A stretch of DNA of 64,000 bases from Micropterus salmoides (GCF_014851395.1 NW_024042261.1:36295942-36359941); one strand, 5' to 3'; shown: positions 49,263-60,403, counted from the first letter of the stretch. Notes: a model not told the origin generated them from the letters alone. Numbers and translations are program-made.

Positions 49263-50034
49263 AGTTGCCCTTTAACATCTCCGCTACCAGTCCACACTCC
49301 GTATCTTTGGTCCAAGCTGGACTCGAATCGGTGACCCTCAGATTTCCATGCCAAGTTTTTATAGACTGATCTACTGCCACCCATTAATGGAAACCTCTGC
49401 AGGTGATTTGAGTTCATTAGCTGATTACAGCTCTCCTTTAGTTGACATTTCTATATTATGAATTCATAAATAAATACATTTTGAGATACGGGAGTTTTGA
49501 TATCCATGAGCTGTGAGTCTTAATCACCAAAGTTAAAACAAAAAAAAGGAAATATATCACTTTATGTGTAATGAATCTAGAAAATATGAATATTTTACTT
49601 TTTTAATGAAATTACAGAAGAAAATTTACTTTTCCACAATAGTCTAAATTTTTTTTAGATGCACCTGTCGTGCTTTAGAGAAGAGAACAGTGGCATACTG
49701 TTGTCTTCTTCATCATAAAAACAAGACAATGACAGAACAGTACATTAGTTTGCAAAACATTTTCAAAATTTTACAAAGGATGACAGAAGCTTATATATAT
49801 AATTCAGCTACTTGACATTAATGAATCCATCATCTCTCATTATGTGCTTGTGCTGTGGCCAAACAACATAAAGAGAGCATCAAGGCAAACACAAAGGACT
49901 TAGACAGCTTGTGTTAAAAGTTTTCAAAACGTCTTCAAACCAACCAAAACACAAAGTTACAGTTTCTTAGTTCATTTATGGCCAAAGCTTGTTTTTAGTT
50001 TTGATGTGGCTCAGGAGGTAGAGAAGTTGTCCAT
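49263..50034. other. Sequence between the L1 tail and the aamdc copy, no gene
   Basis: A short tRNA-like piece (minus-strand frame around 49300-49385) may be SINE debris. The last 150 bp match copy 2 (GTTACAGTTTCTTAGTTCA; 61101). Otherwise nothing recognised. Confidence 0.4.
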
Positions 50035-50234
50035 GATTCCCACATGTCATCAAGTATCCTCCCGTAACATGTCCTCTCCAGAGATCGCCTCTCTCTCCTG
50101 GGGCCACATGAAGGTGAAAGGATGCTCCTCCAGCTACAAGGACTGTAAGGTCTGGCCTGGAGGCAGCCGGGCCTGGGACTGGAGAGAGACTGGGACCGAT
50201 GTGAGTGGAACCGTAAAACTGAAATATATACATA

Positions 50235-51897
50235 TACCTTCTCATTCAATGTGTTTTCTTGATTTTCATGACTATTTACATTGTAGATTCTCACTGAAGT
50301 TGTCAAAACTATGAATGAACACATATGGAATTATGTACTTAACAAAAAAGTGTGAAATAACTGAAAACATGTCTTGTATTTTAGATTCCTCAAAGTAGGC
50401 ACCCTTTGCTTTTTAGAAAGCGCTGGAAACCCGTTGGTGTTCTCTCAATGAGCTTCATGAGGTAGTCACCTGAAATGGTTTTCACTTCACAGGTATGCCT
50501 TGTCAGGGTTAATTAGTAAAATTCTTTCCCTTATTAACGGGGTTGGGACCATCAGTTGTGTCGTGCAGAAGTCAGGTTGATACACAGCCGACAGCCCTAT
50601 CGGACAACTGTTAGAAATCATATTATGGCAAGAAACAATCAGCTAAGTAAAGGGAAACGAGTGGCCATCATTACTTTAACAAATGAAGGTCAGTCAGTCC
50701 GGAAAATTGCGAAAACTTTGAATGTGTCCCCAAGTGCAGTCGCAAAAACCATCAAGCGCTACAATGAAACTGGCTCACATGAGGACCGCCCCAGGAAAGG
50801 AAGACCAAGAGTCACCTCTGCTGCTGAGGATAAGTTCATCCGAGTCACCAGCCTCAGAAATCGCAGGTTAACAGCAGCTCAGATTAGAGACCAGCTGAAT
50901 GCCGCACAGAGTTCTAGCAGCAGACACATCTCTAGAACAACTGTTAAGAGGAGACTTCGCGAATCAGGCCTTCATGGTCAAGTAGCTGCTAGGAAACCAC
51001 TGCTAAGGAGAAGCAACAAGCAGAAGAGATTTGTTTGGGCCAAGAAAACACAAGGAATGGACATTAGACCAGTGGAAATCTGTGCTTTGGTCTGACGAGT
51101 CCAAATTTAAGGTCTTTGGTTACAACCGCCGTCTCTTTTGTGACGCAGAAAAGGTGAACGGATGGATTCTACATGCCTGGTTCCCACCGTGGAGCATGGA
51201 GGAGGAGGTGTGATGGTGTGGGGTGCTTTGCTGGTGACACTGTTGGGGATTTATTCAAAATTGAAGGCGTACTGAACCAGCACGGCTACCACAGCGTCCT
51301 GCAGCGACATGCCATCCCATCCGGTTTGCGTTTAGTTGGACCATCATTTATTTTTCAACAGGACAATGACCCCAAACACACCTCCAGGCTGTGTAAGGGC
51401 TGTTTGACCAAGAAGGAGGTGTTGATATGCGCATAGATAAGATACTTGCCTTTGGTGTGGGAGTCCCGGGTTCATTTCCCACTGTGAGATATCCACCATT
51501 GTGTCCCTGAGCAAGACACTTAACCCCTAGTCTGACCTCTGACATGTATAGCTTAAGTAAGTTAAAATGAAGGAGAGTGATGGAGTGCTGCGTCAGATGA
51601 CCTGGCCTCCACAGTCACCGGACCTGAACCCAATCGAGTTGTTTTGGGGTGAGCTGGCTAAGCAAGTGCTAAGCATCTCTGGGAACTCCTTCAAGACTGT
51701 TGGAAAACCATTTCAGGTGACTACCTCTTGAAGCTCGCCAAGAGTGTGCAAAGCAGTAATCAGCAACTTTGAAGAAACTAGAATATAAGACATGTTTTCA
51801 GTTATTTCACACTTTTTTGTTAAGTACATAATTCCACATGTGTTCATTCATAGTCATGGAAAAAATGAGAAGGTGTGTCCAAACTTTTGGCCTGTAC
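50235..51897 (+). mobile_element. Tc1-type DNA transposon, inactive
   Basis: The right end reads GAGAAGGTGTGTCCAAACTT then TTGGCCTGTA, a standard Tc1 terminus. The left end keeps only ACCTTCTCATTC, so about 25 bp of its repeat are lost. The transposase is readable from 50624: MARNNQLSKGKRVAII, HTH (SVRKIAKTLNVSPSAVAKTI), GRPR hook, first Asp region WSDESKF, then QDNDPKHTS and PQSPDLNPIE of the DDE core. There are frameshifts near 51040 and 51170, and a SINE interrupts the frame after KKE. It lies in the intron of the broken aamdc copy. Confidence 0.92.
51418..51575 (+). mobile_element. tRNA-derived SINE inserted in the Tc1
   Basis: Contains GCGCATAGATAAGATACTTG (A-box region), GTCCCGGGTTCATTTCCCAC (B-box) and CCTGAGCAAGACACTTAACC, a common fish SINE body. 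AAGGAGGTGTTGAT precedes it and AAGGAGAGTGATGGAGTGCT, which resumes the transposase, follows it. Confidence 0.7.
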
Positions 51898-52015
51898 TCT
51901 ATCTATCGATCTATCTTGAATATAGTGAATGAAAGTTTGAATATATGAAATGAAATCTGACGTCATTGATGTGAAGTGTGACACTTTTAGTGAATCAGCA
52001 AGAAAGTGTCCAACG

Positions 52016-52633
52016 ACGTTTTGAGCAATGAAGAGATTATAAAAACACTGGCGAATGCATGTATGAGCCAAAATACTGGAAACCACATCCAGTACCGTTC
52101 TCCTGATCTAGAAATGTATTCTTTTATCGTGGAAGACCAAATGCAGGAAACCTCCCAGGCCAGGCTGTTCCCGTTTATCAGGCAAACTGAAATACGCCTT
52201 TAACCTCACAGGTGCCCCCCACAACAACCCCTATATACAATCTTCGTATGTCCACCCAAAAGGGCTCAGGCAGTAACTTTTTAAAGGGTAAGATCCTGTG
52301 TTTAACCAGAAATAGCTGTTATATCGCTCTCTTCAAACTCCATTGACAAAAAATGTTGCCGCTGCCAAGTTATTTTTTCTGTGACTTTGGTGTTTAAAAG
52401 ATGAATTCGGATGCAAACTAACTTAAGCTGTTGTGGGGGCACCTGTGAGGTTGAAGGCTTGTTTGCCTGTTAAACGGGAACTGCCTGTCCTGGGAGGTTT
52501 CCTGCATTCGGTCTTCCACGATGAAAGAGAATAAATTATTTCATCAGGAGAACTACTGGATATGGTTCCCAGTATTATGGCTTGTACATGCATTTGCTAG
52601 TGTGTTTGTAATCTCTTCAATGCTCCAAATAGT
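52016..52633. mobile_element. Foldback (long inverted repeat) element
   Basis: The left arm (about 52016-52240) and the right arm (about 52425-52633) are inverted copies. Shared stretches include GTGGAAGACCAAATGCAGGA / GAATGCAGGA, AACCTCCCAGG, GGCTGTTCCCGTTTA and AACCTCACAGGTGCCCCC. The loop is about 180 bp with no open frame of note. A nonautonomous DNA element; superfamily unknown. Confidence 0.75.
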
Positions 52634-53132
52634 GTCACAATTACATCCATACGGATTAATCACATCAAAAACACAAGATGGCGGCAGTGCCTTAATCACG
52701 TCTGATGATGATGATTTCATTCCATATATTCAGACGGACAAACTTCATATATATATATTATATTTCCTAAACGGCATGCCATAATAAAATATATATACTG
52801 TACATGTACAAGAATTTACATTGGCAACACAATATGACAGACACTTTATAAGCAACAGGCCTTAGCAGAGCACGCTGGGGTTTCCCCTTTAACTGTCATG
52901 ATATTGTTCATATATTATTTTGCTTTTCCCTCCGCAGCATTACCCAGGAGTACAGCCTGCTGACCTGGAGGAGGTGCTGAAGAAGGGAATAGACTTGCTG
53001 GTCATCGGCAGAGGCATGAGTGAAGCTCTGCAGGTAAAACAGAACTTTTATATACAGTCTGTGATTCTACTTCAATGTCAAGTATGCATTGAGAATTCCT
53101 ACTGATGAGGCTTACTGCATTATCAGATTTAG

Positions 53133-54236
53133 ATACTGAAGGTACTGTATGTAGAACTAGTAGTTGAGAGCAGGGGCAAAAGTACCATTTTTCAGAAAAA
53201 CCTGATTTTAAAAGATTATGTTGTAGACAGTGAGATATTTTTGCTGTGGTCACTAACTCACAGGTGTGGTCTATCAATATCAGGTGGTATTTTGTACAAA
53301 TTTAGAACAACTTCTGTATAATTTCACTTTAAACATAAGCGGCACATTGTTACTTTCACTTACAAGGCTTGATATGTTGTGTTTGGTTTCTTGTCTTTGT
53401 TTTTACAGCAAAACATATTTTTATACATTAAGTAATTGGCAACTTTTGTACTTCACAAATTGACTGCTGTGTTGATGTGAAATGACATATAGACAGAACA
53501 GTTGTTAAGCAAATCTGAATGTTTGTGTTAGTTGTTGTACCTGTTTAATAACATTTTATCATATACAGCTCCTTGGCTGAATGTACAGTAGTGTTTATGT
53601 AATGTTTTTGATCATGTTGTAATGGAAGAACTGAGCATTAACTGGGAGGGGTCCCTTGTGAAAAACCATTTCACCTGAATGTCATATTTAATGTCATACT
53701 GTGTCAGCAACTTTAAACAAAATTAAAAATCAGTCAATGGTTATTAATTAATTAGTGGTAATATTGCTTTGATATAGACATCATATGTCCTTTTCCCTTC
53801 CACAGATGCTTTGTGATAAAGCAGTTTCCAAATCCCATAGTGTCTGCAGTCCTACTCAAAGATAACCGACCAAGGATAAGGATTGTGACATTTTTCAGTT
53901 TCAGTTTGGTTCCACCATTTGTAGTGCATGCTTGTGACGGAGTACCTTCACTACAGTTGAGTAAGCGCTTGGACTGCCATACGTTGCTGTCAAAGTTGCA
54001 TGTTTGGTACCCTGTAGACCTGTGTTTGAATCTGGGCAGGGTGACCGCTCTCGCCTTTGTCCACATATGGTGTCAGAAGTGGGACGGCTTGCCGTGAGGT
54101 CATCTGAGCCGTGCCCAGAGTCCGAACCGTAGGAGGGACCCCCATGGGTAACATTAAGGATATGATGTGTATATAGTGTACTTTCAGTAATACTGATGTC
54201 ATCATTTTACTGATTTTATTTTTATTTGAAGGTAAT
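53133..54236. other. Sequence between duplication copy 1 and the L2 element
   Basis: No gene. It includes a tRNA-like or LTR-edge piece around 53930-54150 and an otherwise AT-rich stretch. Confidence 0.45.
54068..54083 (+). other. Primer-binding-site-like sequence (tRNA-Leu type)
   Basis: TGGTGTCAGAAGTGGG is complementary to the 3' end expected for a tRNA-Leu and matches PBS sequences I recall from several LTR elements. The preceding bases CCACATA could be an LTR end. No second LTR or gag/pol was recognised nearby, so this may be a solo-edge relic. Confidence 0.3.
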
Positions 54237-57200
54237 AATAATCATAATAATCTTTATTTATAGAGCACTTTTCAAAAACCAGTTACAAAGTTTTAAAACA
54301 AGAAAACACATAAAAACAATTACATGCTAAAAACAAGAAAACACTTATAAGACTAGAATACACGTTTAAAATAAAGATAAAATATTTATTAAAAGAATTT
54401 GAAAATAAAGTCAAATAAGATCGGGAAAGGCTCTCCTATAAAAGTATGTTTTAAGAAGGGACTTAAAAGAGTTCACTGACTCAGCCGACCTGATTTCCTC
54501 GGGCAGGCTGTTCCAGAGCCTCGGGGCCCTGACAGCAAACGCTCTGTCCCCTTTAGTTTTCAGTCGAGACTCTGGAACAGACAGCAGACCTCTGCCCGAG
54601 GATCTCAAGGTACGTGCTGGTGTGTATGGGACTAAAAGGTCAGAAATATAACAAGGCGAGAGGCCATGAAGAGCTTTAAGTGATCAATAAAATTTTAAAG
54701 TCAATTCTAAAACATACTGGGAGCCAGTGTAATGAAGCTAAAATAGGAGTAATGTGGTCATATTTCTTTGTTCTGGTTAAAAGCCTGGCAGCTGAGTTCT
54801 GGACAGTCTGGAGTCGATCAGTAGATTTTTGGGTTAAACAGGTGAAAAGGCTGTTGCAATAATCCAGGCGTGTAAAATGGTCTCGGTGTCCTTAAAAGTT
54901 AACGTAGATTGAATTTTAGATATATTTCTAAGCTGGTAAAAACATGATTGCACTAGCTTTGTGGTGTGCTGCTCAAAATTTAAATTACTATCAAACCAGA
55001 CACCAAGGTTCTTTGCCACAGGCTTAATGTGATGCACTAGGGAACCAGAAGATGGCAGTATTTGCTTTGCCATCTGCTGGGACCCAATTACTAGGATCTC
55101 AGTTTTGTCTGAGTTCAGCTGGAGGAAATTATTTGACATCCAATTTTTGACTTCACAAAGGCAGTCGGTAAGTGAACTCAGCATTCCAGGGTCTGTGGAT
55201 CTGACGGGCAAGTAAATTTGTGTGTCATCAGTGTAAATATGAAAAGAAATACCATGTTTATGGATAATATGACCAAGGGGAAGCAGATACAAGGAAAACA
55301 AAATGGGTCCTAAGACCGACCCCTGAGGCACACCATATTTAACTGGACAGAACAAGGAGACATAGTTGTTTACAGACACGCAAAACGTCCTATTTGACAG
55401 GTAGGATGAAAACCATTCTAGGGCAGTACCAGAGATCCCCACCCAGTGCCTCAGTCTGTCTAACATGATGTTGTGATCAATGGTGTCAAAAGCAGCGCTA
55501 AGGTCCAGGAGTACCAGGACTGAGCACATACCTTCATCAGCAGACATTAAAAGGTCATTGGTGACTTTAAGCAGGGCAGTCTCAGTGCTGTGGTACTTCC
55601 TGAAACCAGACTGAAACTTTTCAAATAAGTTGGTATTTTCCAGTACAGTGAGCAGCTGTTTGGACACAATTCTTTCTAAAATCTTTGCAATAAAAGGCAG
55701 TTTTAAAATGGGTCTAGAAGTTTGATGGCGGGAGGGAAACCAGTTTTTTTTAAAAAGTGGGTTCACACAAGCAGTTTTAAAATAATCAGGGACACAACCA
55801 GTAGATAGGGAGCTGTTAAAACAGAGATCAAATGTTGTAGGTATTAAATCAAGTGGGCTGGAGGACACTCTCATTTGTGATACTGTTTTTAAAAGCTCAG
55901 ACAAGTCAATGGGATAAAACTGGTTAAAACTCTCTTGTTGCCGGTGAGGGACCTCTGAGGGGGTAATAGAGGCTCTGATTGACACCACCTTATCATTAAA
56001 ATAAGATAAAAACAATTCAGTCATCATTAATTCCAGCTGAGGCACAAGAAGGGGTTGGGTTTACCAGCTGATCCACAGTCTTAAATAAAAACCTAGGATT
56101 ATGTTGATGTGTAGAAATGAGTTCAGAAAAGTAGTTTGTTCTCGCATCTTTAACCATGTTATTGTAGTTAATTAATAAATCCTTCAGACTGAGGTAATGG
56201 ACACGGAGACTGTTCTTCCATCTGCGCTCTGCTTTCCTGCATTCCCTTTTTTGGCTGCGAATGCCGTTGTTTATCCAGGGCTCCTTACGAGCTGTAGGTT
56301 TAGGTCTGACCTTTAGAGGAGCAATAGTATTTAGGGATGACAAGCAGATATGATTGAAGTGATCAGTCAAGTCGTTGGTGATGGAATCAGTCAGGTGTTG
56401 GCTCTGGCTCTGAAACAATGTGCTAAACTTTGAAACGCTTTGTTCATTAAGGATGCGAGAACAGGAAGTGCTTGGTGAGGCGGATTGAGTAACTAGTGAT
56501 TCACAGTTAAAAACTATACGTTTGTGGTCAGATATGGTCAAGTCCACTAATTCCACAGAGGAAATGCTGACACCCAGGGTAAAAACCACGTCCAGTGTAT
56601 GACCACGGTTATGTGTTTGCCCTTTAACATGTTGTTTGAAGTTAAAAGAAGTGGTTATATTTAAAAAGTCAGTTACATAAACATTTGTGAGGTCATCAAC
56701 ATAAATATTAAAATCACCACAGAGAACAATTTTGTCATAATTTAAAACCAGTGTAGCTAAAAATCCTCCAGATGGTTTTGGGGGGCGATAAATTATGACA
56801 AATATGATACCAACTTTAAAAGAGAGAGCTTCAAAAGAGGCAAATTCATCACTGCGTACTGCATTTGGCCAGTCTGCTTTTTCTGTAAAAGCCACAAACC
56901 AGTGGAACAACCTGTCTGACGATGTAAGGAGCAGCAACTCCATCAGTATGTTTAAATCAAAGTTGAAATGGCAGTTTAAAAGCTACTCAGCTTTGCAATC
57001 ACTGATCCAGATTTTTTATCTGAGATTCTGAACCTGCTTTTAATTTAATTGTGTGTTTATGTAACTTTGTGTGCTGTTGGTTTGCTGGGGCTGAGCTATG
57101 TGGCTTGGGGTCGTGTCAGCCTTAGCAAATGTATTTATTATTGTATTGTTATTAACTATGACCTGCCAAGGGACTGGAGATGGTACAGTGCATCAAATGG

Positions 57201-57660
57201 TAACATTTGTTTTACTGTACGCTGTCCCTTTTTTAAATAAAGAATTTAGTAGTTTGTAACCAGGATTCAGTTAAAAACATAAAATCTAGATTTGCAGACA
57301 AGATAAAATCATTTAAGATAAAAGTCTTACTTGAAAGTGATCTCACATTGAAGAGAGCCATTTTAAATGAGTTTGTTCTGGGTGCTGGAGTTGGTGCAGT
57401 TGTCCTAATCCTTAAGAGATTACTATTATTTCTGTGTGGGATGTGCACATTTCGGTTTACTGGTCTATGCGTGATGATGACAGGAATAGAAGTCTGTGGA
57501 ACAGCGCTGGGAGCAGACGGCTTTACATGCCAGCAGGTGGAGACAGTTGTTTGTGGCAGTGAGGCAGAGATCTGTTCAGTGAGCGGTGCTGCGTCCAAAA
57601 ATCAGAAATAAACAGCCAGTTTTGTCCCCGTGAGTAAACTGTTCCATCAACCATCAAACA
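54237..57660 (-). mobile_element. L2-type LINE, nearly complete but broken
   Basis: Minus strand: 5' region and start of the endonuclease (KMALFNVRSLSSKTF ... FLTESWLQTT at 57233-57598), endonuclease middle (YRPPKPSGGF, LCGDFNIYVD, DHTLD-type RGHTLDVVF), reverse transcriptase (GFRKYHSTETALLKV, LVLLDLSAAFDTIDHN, GVPQGSVLGPILFSLYLLPL, catalytic YTDDTQIYL), and the C-terminus GDRAFAVRAPRLWNSLPEEI at 54411-54608. The 3' end is a TTATTATGATTATT tail near 54237. Stops after AWIIATAFSPV and an inserted LINE (56836-57242) inactivate it. The catalytic motif has T for the usual A (YADD). Confidence 0.88.
56836..57242 (+). mobile_element. 3' end of another LINE nested in the L2 element
   Basis: Plus strand, opposite to its host. 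It encodes TAFGQSAFSVKATNQWNNLS and FKSKLKWQFKS, a C-terminal LINE motif, then a 3' UTR ending TTTTTTAAATAAAGAATTTA. On both sides the L2 endonuclease frame (LSFKVG... and SWLQTT...) resumes. Confidence 0.7.
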
Positions 57661-58179
57661 AATTACTGAACGAGCTGACCGACTCATTGGAGGCGGTGTG
57701 GAGCTCATTTGCATAACGCGACCTCTGACCTTCATCACTGCAGATTTCTGAGGAGTCGGAGATGATTATTACCTGGTTTAAAGGTGTGTTTTGGGCGTCA
57801 GGACGTGTTGGGGTAGGTTTATTTACCTGTTCTTATTTTGTAATGTCAGACTCCTCTCATGCCAACAATATCAGTATATTTTAGGAGTTTGAAGCAAACA
57901 AAGCTTCAGCAAAGTCTGGCAACTAGATAGTTTTATCGACTGTGTGGACGAATCAACATTTATTCCCGTGTATTCAAAGGTGTTTGATGCATATTTCAGT
58001 TAACGTTGGAGTTAAGTGGCAACGGCCGCTTCCCGCTAACGGTAGTTGTTGTTTTGTGTTTAGTAAAACTTTCACATTACTTAGCCGTGTACGAACAAAC
58101 ACGATGGGATATTCGTGACAACTTCAGCACTTTGGGGAAGATTGTTTTTGCTAAGAGGAACTGTGAAGGCTCTTAATTA

Positions 58180-58198
58180 CCCAGCAGAGGGCGCTGCA
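58180..58198 (+). promoter_or_regulatory. CTCF-like motif upstream of U1, copy 2
   Basis: Same 19-bp motif as in copy 1, about 600 bp upstream of the U1 gene. Conservation may simply reflect recent duplication. Confidence 0.35.
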
Positions 58199-58739
58199 GC
58201 TCAGTTCGTCACCGTGAGAAGAGTCGCGGGAGATTTAAAAAATATTTAGATGTGTAAGATTGTGTTCTAGTCACATAATTTGAGTCCAACAAAAATAGAT
58301 TATATTGACCAGTAAAAACTGATCAAACTAGTTTTTCTCTTCCTCTGAACACTGGAGCATTGTTTTTGGCGCATGCGCAGTTCATTACCTACTCAGCGTC
58401 CAATGCGGAAGTTGTACACTAATATTTGTGAAAGATGATCGTCGTATAATCGAGATTACTGGTCACTTTGGTAAGTTTAACGCAGATATTTGTGTTTTTG
58501 TGTCCAGCTCAACACTGTTTAGCTACTACAAACTGGTGATGTGTTGTTTTTTTGAATGGATCTGTCCTCCAGTAGAGCTGCAGGCTTAATTTCCAGTACA
58601 TAACGTTAATAAAAAGGTTATAAAACCCGTTTAATATCACGTTTCCACAGCGCTTTTACTCCAAGCATCTCTAAAGGAGATTCCTGGGATTATTTTAGGC
58701 TGTAATCGCGGTGATTTCTGGTGTCGCGGGTTTATTCAG

Positions 58740-58761
58740 CTACAACCGTGACAGAAAGCGG
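58740..58761 (+). promoter_or_regulatory. PSE of U1 snRNA gene, copy 3
   Basis: Same sequence and distance (-64 to -43) as in copy 1. Confidence 0.7.
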
Positions 58762-58803
58762 TTCCTCCCAGAAAGAGGCGCTCGTGTCTGAGAGGAACGA
58801 GTC

Positions 58804-58969
58804 ATACTTACCTGGCAGGGGAGACACCATGATCAAGAAGGTGGTTCACCCAGGATGAGGCTCAACCATTGCACAACCAGGTTGCTGCTGACGCCTGTGA
58901 ATTCCCCAAATGCGGGAATCTCAACTGCATAATTTGTGGTAGTGGGGACTGCGTTCGCGCTCTCCCCCG
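58804..58969 (+). ncRNA. rnu1: U1 spliceosomal snRNA, copy 3 (full length)
   Basis: Identical to copy 1 over the whole RNA as far as I can read: ATACTTACCTG at the 5' end, U1-70K and U1A loops, Sm site AATTTGTGG and terminal stem-loop. PSE upstream and 3' box (GTTCAATTAAAACC at about 58977) downstream are intact, so this is the best candidate for an active U1 gene in the window. GCGCATGCGC (an NRF1-type palindrome) near 58370 occurs only on this copy. Confidence 0.95.
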
Positions 58970-59164
58970 ACATGATGTTCAATTAAAACCTAATCAGTGT
59001 CTGAACTTAGTTATAAATCACTGCGAAGACTTCGAATTAGTCACATCGGATAAAAACACTGGCAGTTAACATTTGCATTAACTATTTTATACACGTTATA
59101 ATCCGGTGGAGGAAGAAATCTGATCTCACGTAAAAGAAGCAGCAAGTGTAAAGTAATCAAAGCG

Positions 59165-59395
59165 TATGTGTTTTAAAAAGAAAAATATATATATTAAAAA
59201 TTAAAATAAAATAAATAAAACAGTAAGTGTGTGTTGAAAAAATAAAAATATATTAAAAATAAAATAAATAAACAAAACAGTAAGCGTGTTTAAAAAAACT
59301 ATTAAAATCTAAATAAATAAAACGTTAAGTGTGTGTGTGTTAAAAAAACTACAAAAATATAAAAAAAATAAAATAAATAAATGAAACAGTGTGTA
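59165..59395. repeat. AT-rich minisatellite in the U1-U2 spacer, copy 2
   Basis: About four units similar to those at 46665-46860, with one additional unit ending AAAACGTTAAGT. Confidence 0.75.
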
Positions 59396-59574
59396 TATAT
59401 TAATAGACAAAAAATTAATTAATTAAAAAATAATAATAGAAAAGAAAAGAAATCAGTATCAAAACAATTACTAAAATATCAAATGATCAAAATAATAATT
59501 TGAAAATCTGTACAGTTATTTGTTAGTCTGAGGTTCCACTGGTTGTCCTCACTTCATGGCATGAGGAGCAGCAA

Positions 59575-59832
59575 TTATTTCACATTTGGGCATTTCTCCC
59601 AGTAAATAGGGGAGTTTCTGTGTGATATGAATTCGAATTCGGGGTATATTTGGGAAATGTTTGCAAAGTGTTTTTGTCTTTGTGTTTTATATTTAGGGCA
59701 TGAGGTTAGAAAGTGCAGCTCTGTCTCTACATGTCCTCTGTCACACTGGGAGCAGAGTCTCTTGCGACTGTCGGAGCTCCATTTGTTTCTGAAAACAGAC
59801 GCTATGTCGTAAAAAGCAAACCGTTTCTTCAC
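59575..59832 (-). pseudogene. LINE-type C-terminal zinc-knuckle relic in the spacer, copy 2
   Basis: 85 codons, differing from the copy at 47036 only by L to Q, K to Q and a two-residue insertion (EF). The reading frame is kept, but this is expected for a young duplication. Confidence 0.5.
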
Positions 59833-60128
59833 CCGCAGAGGACTCTGTAATGTTATGAAAGCTCTTTGTTTCTTAGAATTAACATTAAAGTAAAATACGC
59901 ACAGTTGTTTGTATTATTGTAACGTTGTTGAGAGTCTACTGCTTTAAATTCTGATTGGATTAGAAGGCCCTCCACGTGACCCGGAAGCGTCGAGGCGCCA
60001 CTTTATTTTCGTTTCTTTCTTCTAAATAACATTATTTGTAGCGACTCCGTGACATTTTCCTCGACTGTCGCTCGTTGTCCTTTGCTGCTCTTATTTGCCG
60101 ACTGTCCTTAAAGTGTCCCGCAGCTTTT

Positions 60129-60148
60129 CCACCCTCAGTGAAAGTGAG
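60129..60148 (+). promoter_or_regulatory. PSE of U2 snRNA gene, copy 2
   Basis: CCACCCTCAGTGAAAGTGAG at -61 to -42, identical to copy 1. Confidence 0.7.
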
Positions 60149-60189
60149 TGTGCGGTGAATGAGGCCTTTGCCTCCGACGTCATCACGTT

Positions 60190-60380
60190 ATCGCTTCTCG
60201 GCCTTTTGGCTAAGATCAAGTGTAGTATCTGTTCTTATCAGTTTAATATCTGATACGTCCCCTACCCGGGGACCATATATTAAATTGATTTTTGGAGTAG
60301 GGAGATGGAATAGGGTCTTGCTCCGTCCACTCCACGCATCGACCTGGTATTGCAGTATCTCCAGGACCGGTGCACCCCCC
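60190..60380 (+). ncRNA. rnu2: U2 spliceosomal snRNA, copy 2
   Basis: 191 nt with all the U2 landmarks of copy 1. The four differences are two C-for-T in the IIb region (giving a perfect GTCCCC/GGGGAC stem), T for C in stem III (GGAGTA, a G-U pair) and T for G in AGGGTCTTGC. A 3' box, GTTCAATGATAAAAAT, lies at 60388-60403. Probably functional. Confidence 0.96.
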
Positions 60381-60403
60381 ACTCTGTGTTCAATGATAAA
60401 AAT

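Larger units (their letters stand above)
50069..53033 (+). pseudogene. aamdc: Partial aamdc copy (two coding exons, no last exon)
   Basis: Exon 50069-50200 encodes MSSPEIASLSWGHMKVKGCS and on to ETGTD. Exon 52938-53033 encodes HYPGVQPADLEEVLKKGIDL and VIGRGMSEALQ. Both are identical in protein to the intact gene downstream. However, the splice acceptor before the ATG exon is missing: 180 bp present in the intact gene are deleted between two GTATCCT repeats. The third coding exon is also absent, since similarity ends 100 bp past the second donor. The intron carries a Tc1 and a foldback element. A truncated product could be made from a read-through start, but a normal protein cannot. Confidence 0.88.
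42342..53132 (+). repeat. Segmental duplication copy 1 (U1-U2-aamdc 5' part)
   Basis: Similarity to copy 2 starts at TGACCGACTCATTGGAGG (42342; 57676) and ends at GCATTATCAGATT in the aamdc intron (about 53131; 61976). Order in both: upstream block, U1, VNTR and spacer frame, U2, aamdc exons. This copy is interrupted by a Tx1-type LINE with filler (43661-46337), an L1 tail (48562-49251), a Tc1 with SINE (50235-51897) and a foldback element (about 52016-52633). Confidence 0.9.
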
